A stretch of DNA of 64,000 nucleotides from Rubripirellula reticaptiva. GTDB lineage: Bacteria; Planctomycetota; Planctomycetia; Pirellulales; Pirellulaceae. Of this stretch, positions 8,518 through 17,259 are shown piece after piece (position 1 is the first letter of the stretch; each line of letters opens with the position of its first letter). The notes beneath the pieces were generated by a model that saw nothing but the letters and a program-made list of their open reading frames with translations, was not told the origin of the DNA and did not search any database. The position numbers and the translations under genes are program-made. The stretch is from assembly GCF_007860175.1 (NCBI RefSeq), contig NZ_SJPX01000002.1, positions 1,488,001-1,552,000 of the forward strand, read 5' to 3'.

Positions 8518-9714
8518 ATGCTGCGTTTCTTTCGATCGCCGATTGCGTTCTCTGTGGCGATTTCATTCGCCAGTTGCATGATTCTGCCTAGCGCCGAGTC
8601 GCAAGATTCCGTCACTGCGGATGCTGACAAACCTGCTGCAACCGAAACCGAGGACGCCGAAGAGGCGGATCCCTATCAGATCCCCGAAAACGCAACCGCC
8701 GAAGAACTGGTCGCCCACATGCGCGCCGTCACTCGGCTACGAGGACGAACCCTCGAGACAATGTCAAAGTCCGCGACCGTTGTGGCGGACACCGTCGACG
8801 AGATTCGCAGGCTCGATGACGTCGATGTTGAACTGCTCACTGGTGCCCTGCAGGAGCAGATTTCGGTGTTAACGTTCCTATCCCGCTACGAAAAATTAGC
8901 AGCCGCGCGTCTCGAAAAGCTAGTGGACGAACTGGCTAACGATGACCGCCCGGCCATTCGCAAATTAGCTGTGGCCGAACAGTTGAAACAGCGAATCGAA
9001 AAGGCAAGTAACGCGAGCCCAGAAGACCAGCGAGCACTGATTGGCGAAATCGAAACGATGGTTTCCGAATCATCGTTCGACCGCAGTGTCTTTGCACTTT
9101 CATATCGATTGGCAGAATCGATCGCCCAATCCGGCAACACTGAAATCGCCGCCAATTTCTATCGACAGATGGGCGACTGGATGAAGGCTTCCGACGATGA
9201 AGCCATGCAGGAACGGGCTCCTAAAATGATCGGCGCGGCCAGACGAATCCAGTTGCCAGGCAATCCAATCGAGCTGGTTGGAAAAACAACCGAAGGCGAA
9301 GAATTTGACTGGGAAAGCTATCGCGGCAAAGTAGTCTTGGTCGACTTTTGGGCTTCGTGGTGTGGACCTTGTCGTGGTGAAGTGCCCAACATGAAACGCA
9401 ATCTCGACCTCTACGGCGACCTAGGGTTCGCCGTCGTTGGAATCAATTTAGATCGCACGCTGGAAGCTTGCCAAGAATATGTCGAGCAAGAAGAACTGGC
9501 GTGGACCAATTTGATCAGCGACAAGGAAGACGAAATGGGATGGGACAACCCAGTCGCCACTTACTACGGAATCTCCGGAATCCCGACCGCAATCTTAGTG
9601 GACAAAGAAGGTAAGGTTGTTTCGATGCGAGCACGCGGTAAAGAACTGGACCGATTGCTCGAAGAACAACTCGGCGCCCCGCCTGAAAAAGTTGATGCTG
9701 ACGACGCTGAATAG
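8518..9714 (+). CDS. Secreted TlpA-like thioredoxin-fold protein
   Basis: The 398-residue protein has an N-terminal signal-like hydrophobic segment (about residues 10-27), an acidic linker, a roughly 180-residue helical region, and a C-terminal thioredoxin-fold domain of the TlpA/redoxin family. The redox motif is WCGPC at residues 281-285, and the cis-proline region is GISGIPTAILVD. Such proteins reduce or isomerise disulfides outside the cytoplasm. The long helical N-terminal region before a TlpA domain is common in planctomycete versions and has no assigned role. The DUF1080 gene follows after 39 bp. Confidence 0.88.
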   Translation: MLRFFRSPIAFSVAISFASCMILPSAESQDSVTADADKPAATETEDAEEADPYQIPENATAEELVAHMRAVTRLRGRTLETMSKSATVVADTVDEIRRLDDVDVELLTGALQEQISVLTFLSRYEKLAAARLEKLVDELANDDRPAIRKLAVAEQLKQRIEKASNASPEDQRALIGEIETMVSESSFDRSVFALSYRLAESIAQSGNTEIAANFYRQMGDWMKASDDEAMQERAPKMIGAARRIQLPGNPIELVGKTTEGEEFDWESYRGKVVLVDFWASWCGPCRGEVPNMKRNLDLYGDLGFAVVGINLDRTLEACQEYVEQEELAWTNLISDKEDEMGWDNPVATYYGISGIPTAILVDKEGKVVSMRARGKELDRLLEEQLGAPPEKVDADDAE

Positions 9715-9753
9715 TCTCCTACGCTGCCTCCTACGCCACCGAAAGACAACTTG

Positions 9754-10458
9754 ATGATTCGATCTCTATGCTTGATGGTTGGACTGCTTACCTTCACCAT
9801 TTCAGCGCGAGCTGAATCATGGCCAACGCAAGTTGGTGATGGGCCGGGGTGGATCACGCTTGGCGAAGACGATTTTGTTCGCGTCAACGGCGACGACAAA
9901 ACGTTGACCTGGAAGGACGGCATCGCGATTGGCAGCGGCACACCAATCGGTGTCACGCGAACTAAAAAATCTTACAAGAACTTTGAGTTGTCGATCGAGT
10001 GGCAACACCAAACGCACGGCGGTAACTCGGGTGTATTCGCTTGGGTCCCCATCTCGGCGCTCGAAAAACTGAAACCCGATACGCTGCCCAACGGTGGAAT
10101 CGAAATCCAGATGCTCGACCATGGCTACACCGAGCTGTACGAAAAACGAAGCGGAAAACCGGGCGACTGGTTCTCGACCAACGGTGATATTTTCGCGGTC
10201 GGAAAATCAACGATGAAACCATTCCCACCACTTTCGCCCAACGGAAGTCGTAGCTTTCCGTCAAAGAATCTCAGTAACGGATTCGGGGAATGGAATCACT
10301 ACTACGTTCGGGGGATCAACGGCGAAGTCCGACTGTGGGTCAACGGCGTAGAAGTATCAGGCGGCAAGGACAGCCAACCGAACGAAGGCTACCTGTGCCT
10401 TGAATCCGAAGGTGCCCCGATTCACTTCCGAAATATTCGCGTCCGCGAACTGCCGTAG
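9754..10458 (+). CDS. Secreted DUF1080 (3-keto-disaccharide hydrolase family) protein
   Basis: The product has a signal peptide (residues 1-20, cleaving after ARA) and a single concanavalin-like DUF1080 domain: NFELSIEWQ, GGNSGVFAW, GIEIQMLDHG, WNHYYVR and a C-terminal FRNIRVREL strand. The family includes 3-keto-glucoside hydrolases and is greatly expanded in planctomycetes. A TTG at 9751 directly precedes the ATG at 9754; I use the ATG. It ends 70 bp before the convergent thymidine kinase gene. Confidence 0.88.
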   Translation: MIRSLCLMVGLLTFTISARAESWPTQVGDGPGWITLGEDDFVRVNGDDKTLTWKDGIAIGSGTPIGVTRTKKSYKNFELSIEWQHQTHGGNSGVFAWVPISALEKLKPDTLPNGGIEIQMLDHGYTELYEKRSGKPGDWFSTNGDIFAVGKSTMKPFPPLSPNGSRSFPSKNLSNGFGEWNHYYVRGINGEVRLWVNGVEVSGGKDSQPNEGYLCLESEGAPIHFRNIRVRELP

Positions 10459-10528
10459 CCTGCGTCGAGCGAACTCTAGATGCAGCACTCTGCTTCGGCA
10501 TCGTGAGCCGACCGACGTACAGGATAAA

Positions 10529-11134
10529 CTACAGCAGCGGCAATTGAGGATCGCCGCCTTGGGCAATTCCTTCTTTGAAATGCTTTCGACAAACCGGCAC
10601 GTATCGTTCGTTGCCACCGATCTGGACCTGCTGGCCCTCTTTGACAACACGCCCTGAATTGTCCATCCGCAGCACCATCGTTGCCTTGCTGCCGCAGTGG
10701 CAGATCGTCTTGATTTCGGACAACGTATCGGCCCAGGCGAGCAGTGCGTCACTGCCTTCGAACAAGTTGCCCTGAAAATCGGTCCGCAGCCCATAGGCGA
10801 GCACAGGGATTTCTAAGTTGTCGCAAACATCACTCAACTGATGAACTTGCCGCTTCGTCAGAAACTGAGCCTCGTCGATCAAGACACAGTGAATCGGCGC
10901 TCGATTATGCTCGTGATCGACGATCACAAACAAGTTATCGGCGGTGTTGAAAACCTCGGCTTCCGCATTGATTCCGATCCGCGACGATACCTTTCCGGCC
11001 CCCATTCGATTATCGATTTCAGGCGCTAACAACAGCGTGTTCATGCCACGCTCGCGATAGTTGTAACTGGACTGCAACAGGACCGTTGACTTCCCCGCGT
11101 TCATCGTTGAATAGTAGAAATAGAGCTTGGCCAT
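10529..11134 (-). CDS. tdk: Thymidine kinase (type II)
   Basis: Type II thymidine kinase phosphorylates thymidine for nucleotide salvage. The 201-residue product has the P-loop MNAGKST at residues 11-17, the Walker B DEAQF motif, the lasso-region tyrosine segment near the C-terminus, and zinc-binding cysteines (CHCGSK and CRKHF). The frame is open to 11188, but ATG 11134 puts the P-loop at the usual distance. It is last in a long minus-strand series, separated by 141 bp from the DUF2238 gene. Confidence 0.95.
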   Translation of the reverse strand: MAKLYFYYSTMNAGKSTVLLQSSYNYRERGMNTLLLAPEIDNRMGAGKVSSRIGINAEAEVFNTADNLFVIVDHEHNRAPIHCVLIDEAQFLTKRQVHQLSDVCDNLEIPVLAYGLRTDFQGNLFEGSDALLAWADTLSEIKTICHCGSKATMVLRMDNSGRVVKEGQQVQIGGNERYVPVCRKHFKEGIAQGGDPQLPLL

Positions 11135-11275
11135 GGCATCAGAATTGAGAGTCACGAGAGTCCGTTTTCTACGCGGAACGATCTTCAATAGAAAATCGAC
11201 CTCGCGAACAGCTCAATGTAATCAAAATCTCAGACCCGTCGCCAATGGAAAGTTCGTTGTCACTCGTCGATTCTT

Positions 11276-11908
11276 CTATGACGAAACACTCTGTCCTTTG
11301 ATCGGATCAAATGAACAGCGAAACACAATGACGGCTGCGATAACGGCGCCAAACCACGCCAAAGCCATATCCTTTTGTGGATCCCAGACGTCGCCTTGCT
11401 GACCGTTGTAGGACTCGGCTGCCGCTGGCGAGAAAAAGGTCGCGATCTGCCATTCAAGGATTTCGTAAATCGCACCGACCGCCAACACAACCGCAATGCT
11501 CGTGACCGCCGCTGCGCACGGTCGCATACGACCAGCACGCTGTACCAATTCTGACGCAGGAGGCGTCAGCAGCAGGCCTGATGCAAAGTGTACCAGTCGA
11601 TCGTAGTGATTTCGTTGCCATCCGAAATGCTGGGTCAACTCGATCCCGAACAACGTATCCGTCCACTTGTCGTAAGGCACGAATGAATAGATCCACCGCG
11701 CCCCAATGATGTGCAGCATCAAAAATGCGATGATGCACGTGAACGACAGGTTCGACATCCGAAACCAAACCGACGACGACGCCATCCCAACCAGAATCAG
11801 CAACGTCGGTCCATGCTGCAATTTCAGTTCTTCTGGATAGGGAGCGTCCCAAAACGACGCAGCCGCCGTGATTGCCGTTACAAACAGAACCGCAAACTGA
11901 AACTTCAC
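11276..11908 (-). CDS. DUF2238 integral membrane protein
   Basis: The 210-residue protein has about five to six transmembrane segments and the DUF2238 (YjdF-like) signatures YDRLVHFASGLLLTPP and AIYEILEWQIATF, with charged residues conserved in the membrane. The function of this family is unknown. It starts four bases downstream of the LRR lipoprotein stop, so it is probably in that transcript. Confidence 0.85.
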   Translation of the reverse strand: MKFQFAVLFVTAITAAASFWDAPYPEELKLQHGPTLLILVGMASSSVWFRMSNLSFTCIIAFLMLHIIGARWIYSFVPYDKWTDTLFGIELTQHFGWQRNHYDRLVHFASGLLLTPPASELVQRAGRMRPCAAAVTSIAVVLAVGAIYEILEWQIATFFSPAAAESYNGQQGDVWDPQKDMALAWFGAVIAAVIVFRCSFDPIKGQSVSS

Positions 11909-11911
11909 GGA

Positions 11912-12946
11912 TCATTCGCCGCCCAAATACAACAGTTGAATCTTCGTGTTCGGCAGCGACTTCTTCAGTTCATCAACGCCGGCCTGTGTTACGCCGGTAC
12001 GCGTCACGATCAAGTCTTTTAGAGCCGTCAAGTTTTTCAAATGCGTAAGTCCTGCGTCCGAAATCGCGGTCGAACCGAGATGCAAGAACGTCAACTTGGT
12101 CAGCCCGCTTAACAGCGGCAACCCTTCGTCGCTCAAACGTGTGTTGTCCAAATTCAAGTTTTCCAGATTCGTCAAACCAGCCAGTGGTTCAATGCCTTCA
12201 TCCGACAAGTTCACTCGCCAGAGATTTAGTTTCTTCAGCGACTTCATTTCACTAAGCGGTCCCATCGCGGAATCCGAAATCTGAGCACATTCGCTGAGAT
12301 CGAGTTCTTCTAACTTTGACAACTTTGGCAGTGAAGCCAAGGCTGCTTCACCGATCCGTGTGCGTGCGACTCGCAGCTTTTTCAGGTTCAAAAAACCTGC
12401 CATCACGTCGATCGCTTCATCGGCGATCGTTGTTTCAGCCATGTACAACTCTTGCAGATTCTTTAGCGCCGACAACTCGCCTAATCCATCTTCACTGATC
12501 CACAGATAGTCAATAGCGAGCACTTTCAGGCTGGTCAGCTTGCCAACTGCGACCATTCCGTCGTCGCTGACACTGCAGTCGCCTTCCTTACCGGAAAGCC
12601 GCAGCGCCTTCAACTTAGTTAGCGAAGTTAGATGCTCCAGCCCTGCGTCGCTGATCCCGCACTCTCGCAAATCTAGTTGCTCGAGCGAAGCCAATTTACC
12701 AACGGCCACCAGCGTTTCGTCCGACGCATCGGTTCCACGCAAATCAACATGAGTGATCGAGCCGTCTGCGTTTCGCCGCAGGTTCTCAGTCAGTGCTTCG
12801 ATTTTCGCAACCGCCTCGGCATCATCAGCTACCGCAACGACTTTCGCCGCCTCCGCTTTGGCAGGTGGCGTGACTGTAGCGGGTGTCGACGATCCACAAC
12901 CGGTTAGAGCGACCAGTCCAATTGACAGGAAGATTTTCCGTGACAA
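11912..12946 (-). CDS. Leucine-rich repeat lipoprotein
   Basis: The 344-residue protein starts with a lipoprotein signal peptide and lipobox LTGC (Cys17). After a short Ala/Pro linker come about eleven leucine-rich repeats of 23-26 residues, with the pattern LxxLxxLxLxxTxIxDxGL (for example LTNLENLNLDNTRLSDEGL). The repeats belong to the cysteine-containing/GALA-like class that is very common in planctomycetes. A role in binding other surface macromolecules is likely, but no ligand can be read. DUF2238 follows immediately. Confidence 0.9.
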   Translation of the reverse strand: MSRKIFLSIGLVALTGCGSSTPATVTPPAKAEAAKVVAVADDAEAVAKIEALTENLRRNADGSITHVDLRGTDASDETLVAVGKLASLEQLDLRECGISDAGLEHLTSLTKLKALRLSGKEGDCSVSDDGMVAVGKLTSLKVLAIDYLWISEDGLGELSALKNLQELYMAETTIADEAIDVMAGFLNLKKLRVARTRIGEAALASLPKLSKLEELDLSECAQISDSAMGPLSEMKSLKKLNLWRVNLSDEGIEPLAGLTNLENLNLDNTRLSDEGLPLLSGLTKLTFLHLGSTAISDAGLTHLKNLTALKDLIVTRTGVTQAGVDELKKSLPNTKIQLLYLGGE

Positions 12947-13022
12947 GTGAGTTCTCCGTTAAATGATTGATGGATCGAGTGAGGCGCCCGGTGCAGGGCG
13001 TTCAAAGTGCAAGGCAGGTACG

Positions 13023-14342
13023 TTACTGACCAGCTTCGGCCAACACTAGCGGTTCGACTTCCCATCCAGCGCGATAATCTTTGTGGATCAGTGCGTCGGC
13101 TTCGGGGCAATTGGTCGCCTTCAATTCGGCGGCGTTCCAATCCAGCTTCTTTCCGGTTCGGTAGGCGACGTTGCCCAACAGCACCGATTCAGACAATGCA
13201 CCGGAGTAATCAAAGTTGCACGTCGTCGGCGTGCCGTCTTTGCAAGCGGCGATCCACTCTGCGTGGTGCCCAATCGATTTCGGAATCGTTTGAGGCGGTG
13301 GCTGAAAGTCTGCGAACTTTTCTTTCGGAAACAATTTATAGTTGGTGTAGCTGGCAAATAGATTACCTTCGCTGCCCACAAACATCACGCCGCTGCCAGG
13401 AACTCGTTCGCCGGCGACTTCTTTGGGACATTGGTCGCCGTCGTACCACGTCAAGTCAACGGCCGCCAAATCACCTCGCTTCGGATACTTGTAACGAACG
13501 GTCAGACCGAGTGGGCAAGTTTCGGGATGGACCTCGGGGCCTTCGGCCTCGCAAGAAACCGGATGACGTAGATCTAACGCCCAGAACGGCAAATCCATGT
13601 AGTGACATCCCATATCGCCAAGTGTTCCCTGACCGAAATCCCACCAACGACGCCACTGCGCAGGATGATAACGACCGATTGCGAATGGGCGCTCGGGTGC
13701 TGGGCCAAGCCACAGATCCCAGTCAAGGTGCGCCGGTACGGGATCCCCCTTTTCCGGCCGATCACCGCCGCCCCATCCTTTGCCGACCCAAACGTGAACT
13801 TCGCCAACGTCACCGATCGCGCCGGACTTGACCAACTCGACCACGCGTCGGTAGTTGTCCTCGGCATGAATTTGGGTGCCCATTTGCGTCGCGACACCAG
13901 CCACCTTGGCAGCTTCGGCAATCATGCGTGCTTCGGCCACGGTGTGAGTCAACGGCTTTTCACAGTACACGTGCAACCCCGCTTGGATAGCTCGCATGGT
14001 GGCAGGTGCGTGATGATGGTCAGTCGTTCCGATCACGATTGCATCAGCGCGGTCAGATTCAGCCGCGATCATTTCGCGATAGTCGGCATAGGTTTTTGCG
14101 GTAGGAAACTTTGCCGAAACACGATCCAGATAATTCTTGTCGACATCGCACAAACCAACGATGTCTTCGCCTTCGACTCCCCTGATGTCTTCCGCGGCTC
14201 GATTGGCAGTACCAACACAAAGAATTTTCAGTTTCTGGTTTGCCGAGTTGGTCCCCTGTGCCTTGGTTTCGCTAAAGAAACCTCCGGCGATCGTGGCCGC
14301 CGTGGTCGATTGAATAAAACGGCGTCGATTGAGAGCATTCAT
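13023..14342 (-). CDS. Tat-exported Gfo/Idh/MocA family oxidoreductase
   Basis: The product (439 residues) starts with a twin-arginine signal (NRRRFIQSTTAA). An NAD(P)-binding Rossmann domain follows (ILCVGTANRA...GLCDVDKNYL), then EKPLTH, the catalytic-lysine motif, near residues 145-150, and a C-terminal alpha/beta substrate domain. The frame is open to 14453, but ATG 14342 starts the Tat signal. These exported oxidoreductases likely act on sugars or cyclitols, with the cofactor bound before export. It lies downstream of a sulfatase on the same strand, suggesting use of sulfated polysaccharides. Confidence 0.92.
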   Translation of the reverse strand: MNALNRRRFIQSTTAATIAGGFFSETKAQGTNSANQKLKILCVGTANRAAEDIRGVEGEDIVGLCDVDKNYLDRVSAKFPTAKTYADYREMIAAESDRADAIVIGTTDHHHAPATMRAIQAGLHVYCEKPLTHTVAEARMIAEAAKVAGVATQMGTQIHAEDNYRRVVELVKSGAIGDVGEVHVWVGKGWGGGDRPEKGDPVPAHLDWDLWLGPAPERPFAIGRYHPAQWRRWWDFGQGTLGDMGCHYMDLPFWALDLRHPVSCEAEGPEVHPETCPLGLTVRYKYPKRGDLAAVDLTWYDGDQCPKEVAGERVPGSGVMFVGSEGNLFASYTNYKLFPKEKFADFQPPPQTIPKSIGHHAEWIAACKDGTPTTCNFDYSGALSESVLLGNVAYRTGKKLDWNAAELKATNCPEADALIHKDYRAGWEVEPLVLAEAGQ

Positions 14343-14415
14343 GAATTTGCGTCCGGGTAACGTAGAGTTGGCCGTTGCGGGTAACGGCATTGTATTTAAT
14401 GACTTAAAAGAATTG

Positions 14416-15987
14416 CTAGTCTTTTGTGACCGCGCTTCCCCACCAATCGGCATTGGGTTGCCAATCTGGATTCAACAATTCGGCATGCTGTCGTTCCAGC
14501 TTTGCTTTACCGACCGTGCGTGCGTTTTCAAAGCGTGCCTCCGACTTTGCTGGATCGAACCGAGGGTTAGACTCAGGAAACAACGCGCCAACGGATCTTA
14601 GCCAATCATCTAATTGCGCTGCCATTCGCTGGGTGCGAACCGAATGCGTCAACGCTAGATCGCTTGTCTCGGTCGGGTCTGCTTCCAAATTATAGAGTTC
14701 ATTTCGCCCATCCTCGTAATAATGGATCAGCTTCCAATCGCCGTCTCGCAGCAACGAACTGGGCTCGCCGCCTTGGTTGTCGTATTGCGGGTAGTGCCAA
14801 TACAGCGGGCGAGGTGAAATTGAACCGCCATCGAGCAGCGGAACCAGACTGACGCCATCGACGTGTTGGTCACGCTTGGCCGGCAACCCGCACAGTTCCA
14901 TGATCGTAGGATAGAAGTCGGCACCGGTGACTGGCACATCGCAAGTCGATTCAGCTTTGATCTTGGCCGGAAAACAAATGTAATAGGGTTCTCGAACTCC
15001 GCCTTCCCATTGCCGTCCCTTTCCACCACGCAGCGGCAGATTACTGGTCGCGTAACCGTCACCCGACGAGACTCCGCCGTTGTCGCTGGTGAAAATCACG
15101 ATGGTGTTCTCACTCAAACCATTTTTCTTGAGCGTTTCCATCACCATGCCGACGGCATCGTCCATCGTTTCGATCATGCCGGCATAAACTGGATTATCTT
15201 GGACTTGGCGAACCGGCAGCGTGCGATCCACTTTGAAACGCTGATCAACCGCAGGTTTCTCCGCTGCAATCCTTTGATACTTAGACCATCGATCGGGCGA
15301 CGTTTGCAGTGGCCCGTGAACGGTATAGAACGACAACATCGCAAAGAACGGTTTGTCCTGATTGGATGCGATGAAGTCCGAAGTCTCGCGAGCAAGTCGC
15401 AGCGTCAACGATTCTCCGTCGGGGCCATTTTTCATTTCTGGATTTTTGTACGGTGCAAAGTATCCACCGGGCGGGCTGCCAGCGTGGTGACCACCGACGT
15501 TGATGTCGAAACCATGGTCGGTGGGCAACGAACCTTCGCCACCCAAGTGCCACTTGCCCGCAAAAAAGGTTTTGTAGCCGCCTTCTTTCATGGATTCGGC
15601 AAGTGTGATGTCATCCGCAGGAAGTGCATGCAGATAATCGGCAGGTAGCAGCCGGTCGCCACGCTTCCAATCCTTCCCTGATGCTGCACCGATCCACTGG
15701 GTGATTCCGTGACGTGCGGTGAACTTCCCCAATTGGATGCTGGCTCGCGACGGGCTGCATACTCGGCAGGTCGCGTAACCCTGGGTGAAACGCATTCCGC
15801 CGCGAGCGAGCGCGTCGATGTTCGGGCTTTGATAAAACGTGCTACCTTCAACTGATAAATCATGCAGCCCTAAATCGTCCGCCAAAATCATGACGACATT
15901 GGGGCGGTCGAGCGACGCAGCACGAGCGGCAAAGGCGGACAGCGTGACCAAACACAGGACGGCGAAGACGCGAGAGACGTGCATCAT
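14416..15987 (-). CDS. Secreted sulfatase
   Basis: The 523-residue enzyme has a signal peptide (1-24), the metal-binding DDLG motif at residues 37-40 and the sulfatase signature CSPSR at 77-81. Cys77 would be converted to formylglycine by a separate maturase not in this window. Further conserved parts are GKWHLGG, TSDNGG and the C-terminal strand domain (WKLIHYYEDG). Planctomycetes encode many such sulfatases for algal polysaccharides; the exact sulfated sugar is unknown. It lies 27 bp after the glycosyltransferase gene and 73 bp before the Gfo/Idh/MocA gene. Confidence 0.95.
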   Translation of the reverse strand: MMHVSRVFAVLCLVTLSAFAARAASLDRPNVVMILADDLGLHDLSVEGSTFYQSPNIDALARGGMRFTQGYATCRVCSPSRASIQLGKFTARHGITQWIGAASGKDWKRGDRLLPADYLHALPADDITLAESMKEGGYKTFFAGKWHLGGEGSLPTDHGFDINVGGHHAGSPPGGYFAPYKNPEMKNGPDGESLTLRLARETSDFIASNQDKPFFAMLSFYTVHGPLQTSPDRWSKYQRIAAEKPAVDQRFKVDRTLPVRQVQDNPVYAGMIETMDDAVGMVMETLKKNGLSENTIVIFTSDNGGVSSGDGYATSNLPLRGGKGRQWEGGVREPYYICFPAKIKAESTCDVPVTGADFYPTIMELCGLPAKRDQHVDGVSLVPLLDGGSISPRPLYWHYPQYDNQGGEPSSLLRDGDWKLIHYYEDGRNELYNLEADPTETSDLALTHSVRTQRMAAQLDDWLRSVGALFPESNPRFDPAKSEARFENARTVGKAKLERQHAELLNPDWQPNADWWGSAVTKD

Positions 15988-16014
15988 GGTTTCAAATTTT
16001 GGTTTCTGATTTGG

Positions 16015-17247
16015 CTATTGAGTCGCATTGGGATTGAAGATCAGCGAGTGGATTTCACTTGCGGCACGCTCGACGGCATCACGTTGGATGCGTTGACTGA
16101 TGTGGTGGGACGATCGAGCAATCGCAGGATCCCGCAAGACGGCATCCAGTGTTTCGGCGAGATGCCGATCGTTTCTCAGCCAGCGTCCACAGTTTAACCG
16201 CTCGACACGTGCCGTGTTGTCAAACTGGTCGAACGCCATCGGCCGAATGATTTGCGGGACGCCGGCGGCAAAACATTGGGACGTCGTTCCAATCCCACCA
16301 TGGTGAATGACCGCGGATGCAATAGGAAATAGATTCGCGAACGAGACGTAGCCGGTCGTCGCGACTTGAGGCGGCAATCGATCGGGGAAATTTTTTGTGT
16401 GAGTCGAAACCAACAGTCCGGGGCGATCCAGACGCTGGCAAGCAGCGACTGCCGCACTGAAGAATTTGCCACAGTGATGGTGAGCCGTGCCAGCGGTGAA
16501 CACGATCGGACGGTTGCCCGGCAGACCAGACACGTCACCGGAAACCGCGTCATGAAGCGGAAACCCACAATGCACCAATCGGGGCGCAAACGATGCGGTT
16601 GCCGGTGCGTACCACTGCGGATACATGGCCAAAATACGATCGGGCGACAACCACCAATCGTGAATCACGCGACTGATCGGTGCCAGACCATGTTCGGCGC
16701 GAACTTGATTGACTTTACTCGCGATTATCGGATCGACCGCGATCTTGTCGGCCAACCAATACGCCGACCGAAGTAACCACTGCGGACGCCGCAACTCGAA
16801 CGGCCAAGGAGTCATTCGTGGCGGATCATCAAATGTGCGTAGCATCGACGGCGCCAAATGAACATCGACCAGCGGCGTCGCCTGATCCACTTCGCGATGA
16901 ATCCGCGACGCCAGGTCGAGCGGATGCGAAACAAGAATCGTTTCGCCCGGTACATGGTGGCGCCGAATGACCTTGGCGTGTCTTGGCAAAAAATCACCGG
17001 CAACTTCACGAAAGATAGCCCGCGCACCACGAATCGGCTTCCAGACGGCTGGATTGGACAGCAATTCGTCGAACCGAGCAGTATCGATGACGGGCTCGAC
17101 GATCAGTCCAGCGTCTTCGGCAACTTTTGCGTAGGGCTCGGCGAGAGAGATGACGACTTCGAATCCACGACGTTTCAGTGCCGCGCCGATGGCGACCATT
17201 GGATTGACGTCGCCTCGTGAGCCCGGCGCGGACAGAATCGCTCGCAT
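16015..17247 (-). CDS. GT1-family glycosyltransferase
   Basis: The 410-residue GT-B glycosyltransferase has an N-terminal nucleotide-sugar-independent Rossmann domain beginning SAPGSRGDVNPMVAIG. The C-terminal donor-binding region is conserved (AVIHHGGIGTTSQCFAAGVPQ about residues 325-345, then PMAFDQFDNT). This is the family of UDP-glycosyl- and rhamnosyltransferases that decorate lipids, macrolides and sterols. Acceptor and donor are not readable. It starts 13 bases downstream of the sigma54 activator stop and so is probably co-transcribed with it. Confidence 0.9.
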   Translation of the reverse strand: MRAILSAPGSRGDVNPMVAIGAALKRRGFEVVISLAEPYAKVAEDAGLIVEPVIDTARFDELLSNPAVWKPIRGARAIFREVAGDFLPRHAKVIRRHHVPGETILVSHPLDLASRIHREVDQATPLVDVHLAPSMLRTFDDPPRMTPWPFELRRPQWLLRSAYWLADKIAVDPIIASKVNQVRAEHGLAPISRVIHDWWLSPDRILAMYPQWYAPATASFAPRLVHCGFPLHDAVSGDVSGLPGNRPIVFTAGTAHHHCGKFFSAAVAACQRLDRPGLLVSTHTKNFPDRLPPQVATTGYVSFANLFPIASAVIHHGGIGTTSQCFAAGVPQIIRPMAFDQFDNTARVERLNCGRWLRNDRHLAETLDAVLRDPAIARSSHHISQRIQRDAVERAASEIHSLIFNPNATQ

Positions 17248-17259
17248 GCATTTCGCTCG

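Noticed and set aside
13007-13831. 274-codon plus-strand open frame
   Set aside because: It is antisense to the Gfo/Idh/MocA gene and rich in Arg, as expected for shadow frames in this genome.
14863-15648. 261-codon plus-strand open frame
   Set aside because: It is antisense to the sulfatase, whose motifs prove the other strand.
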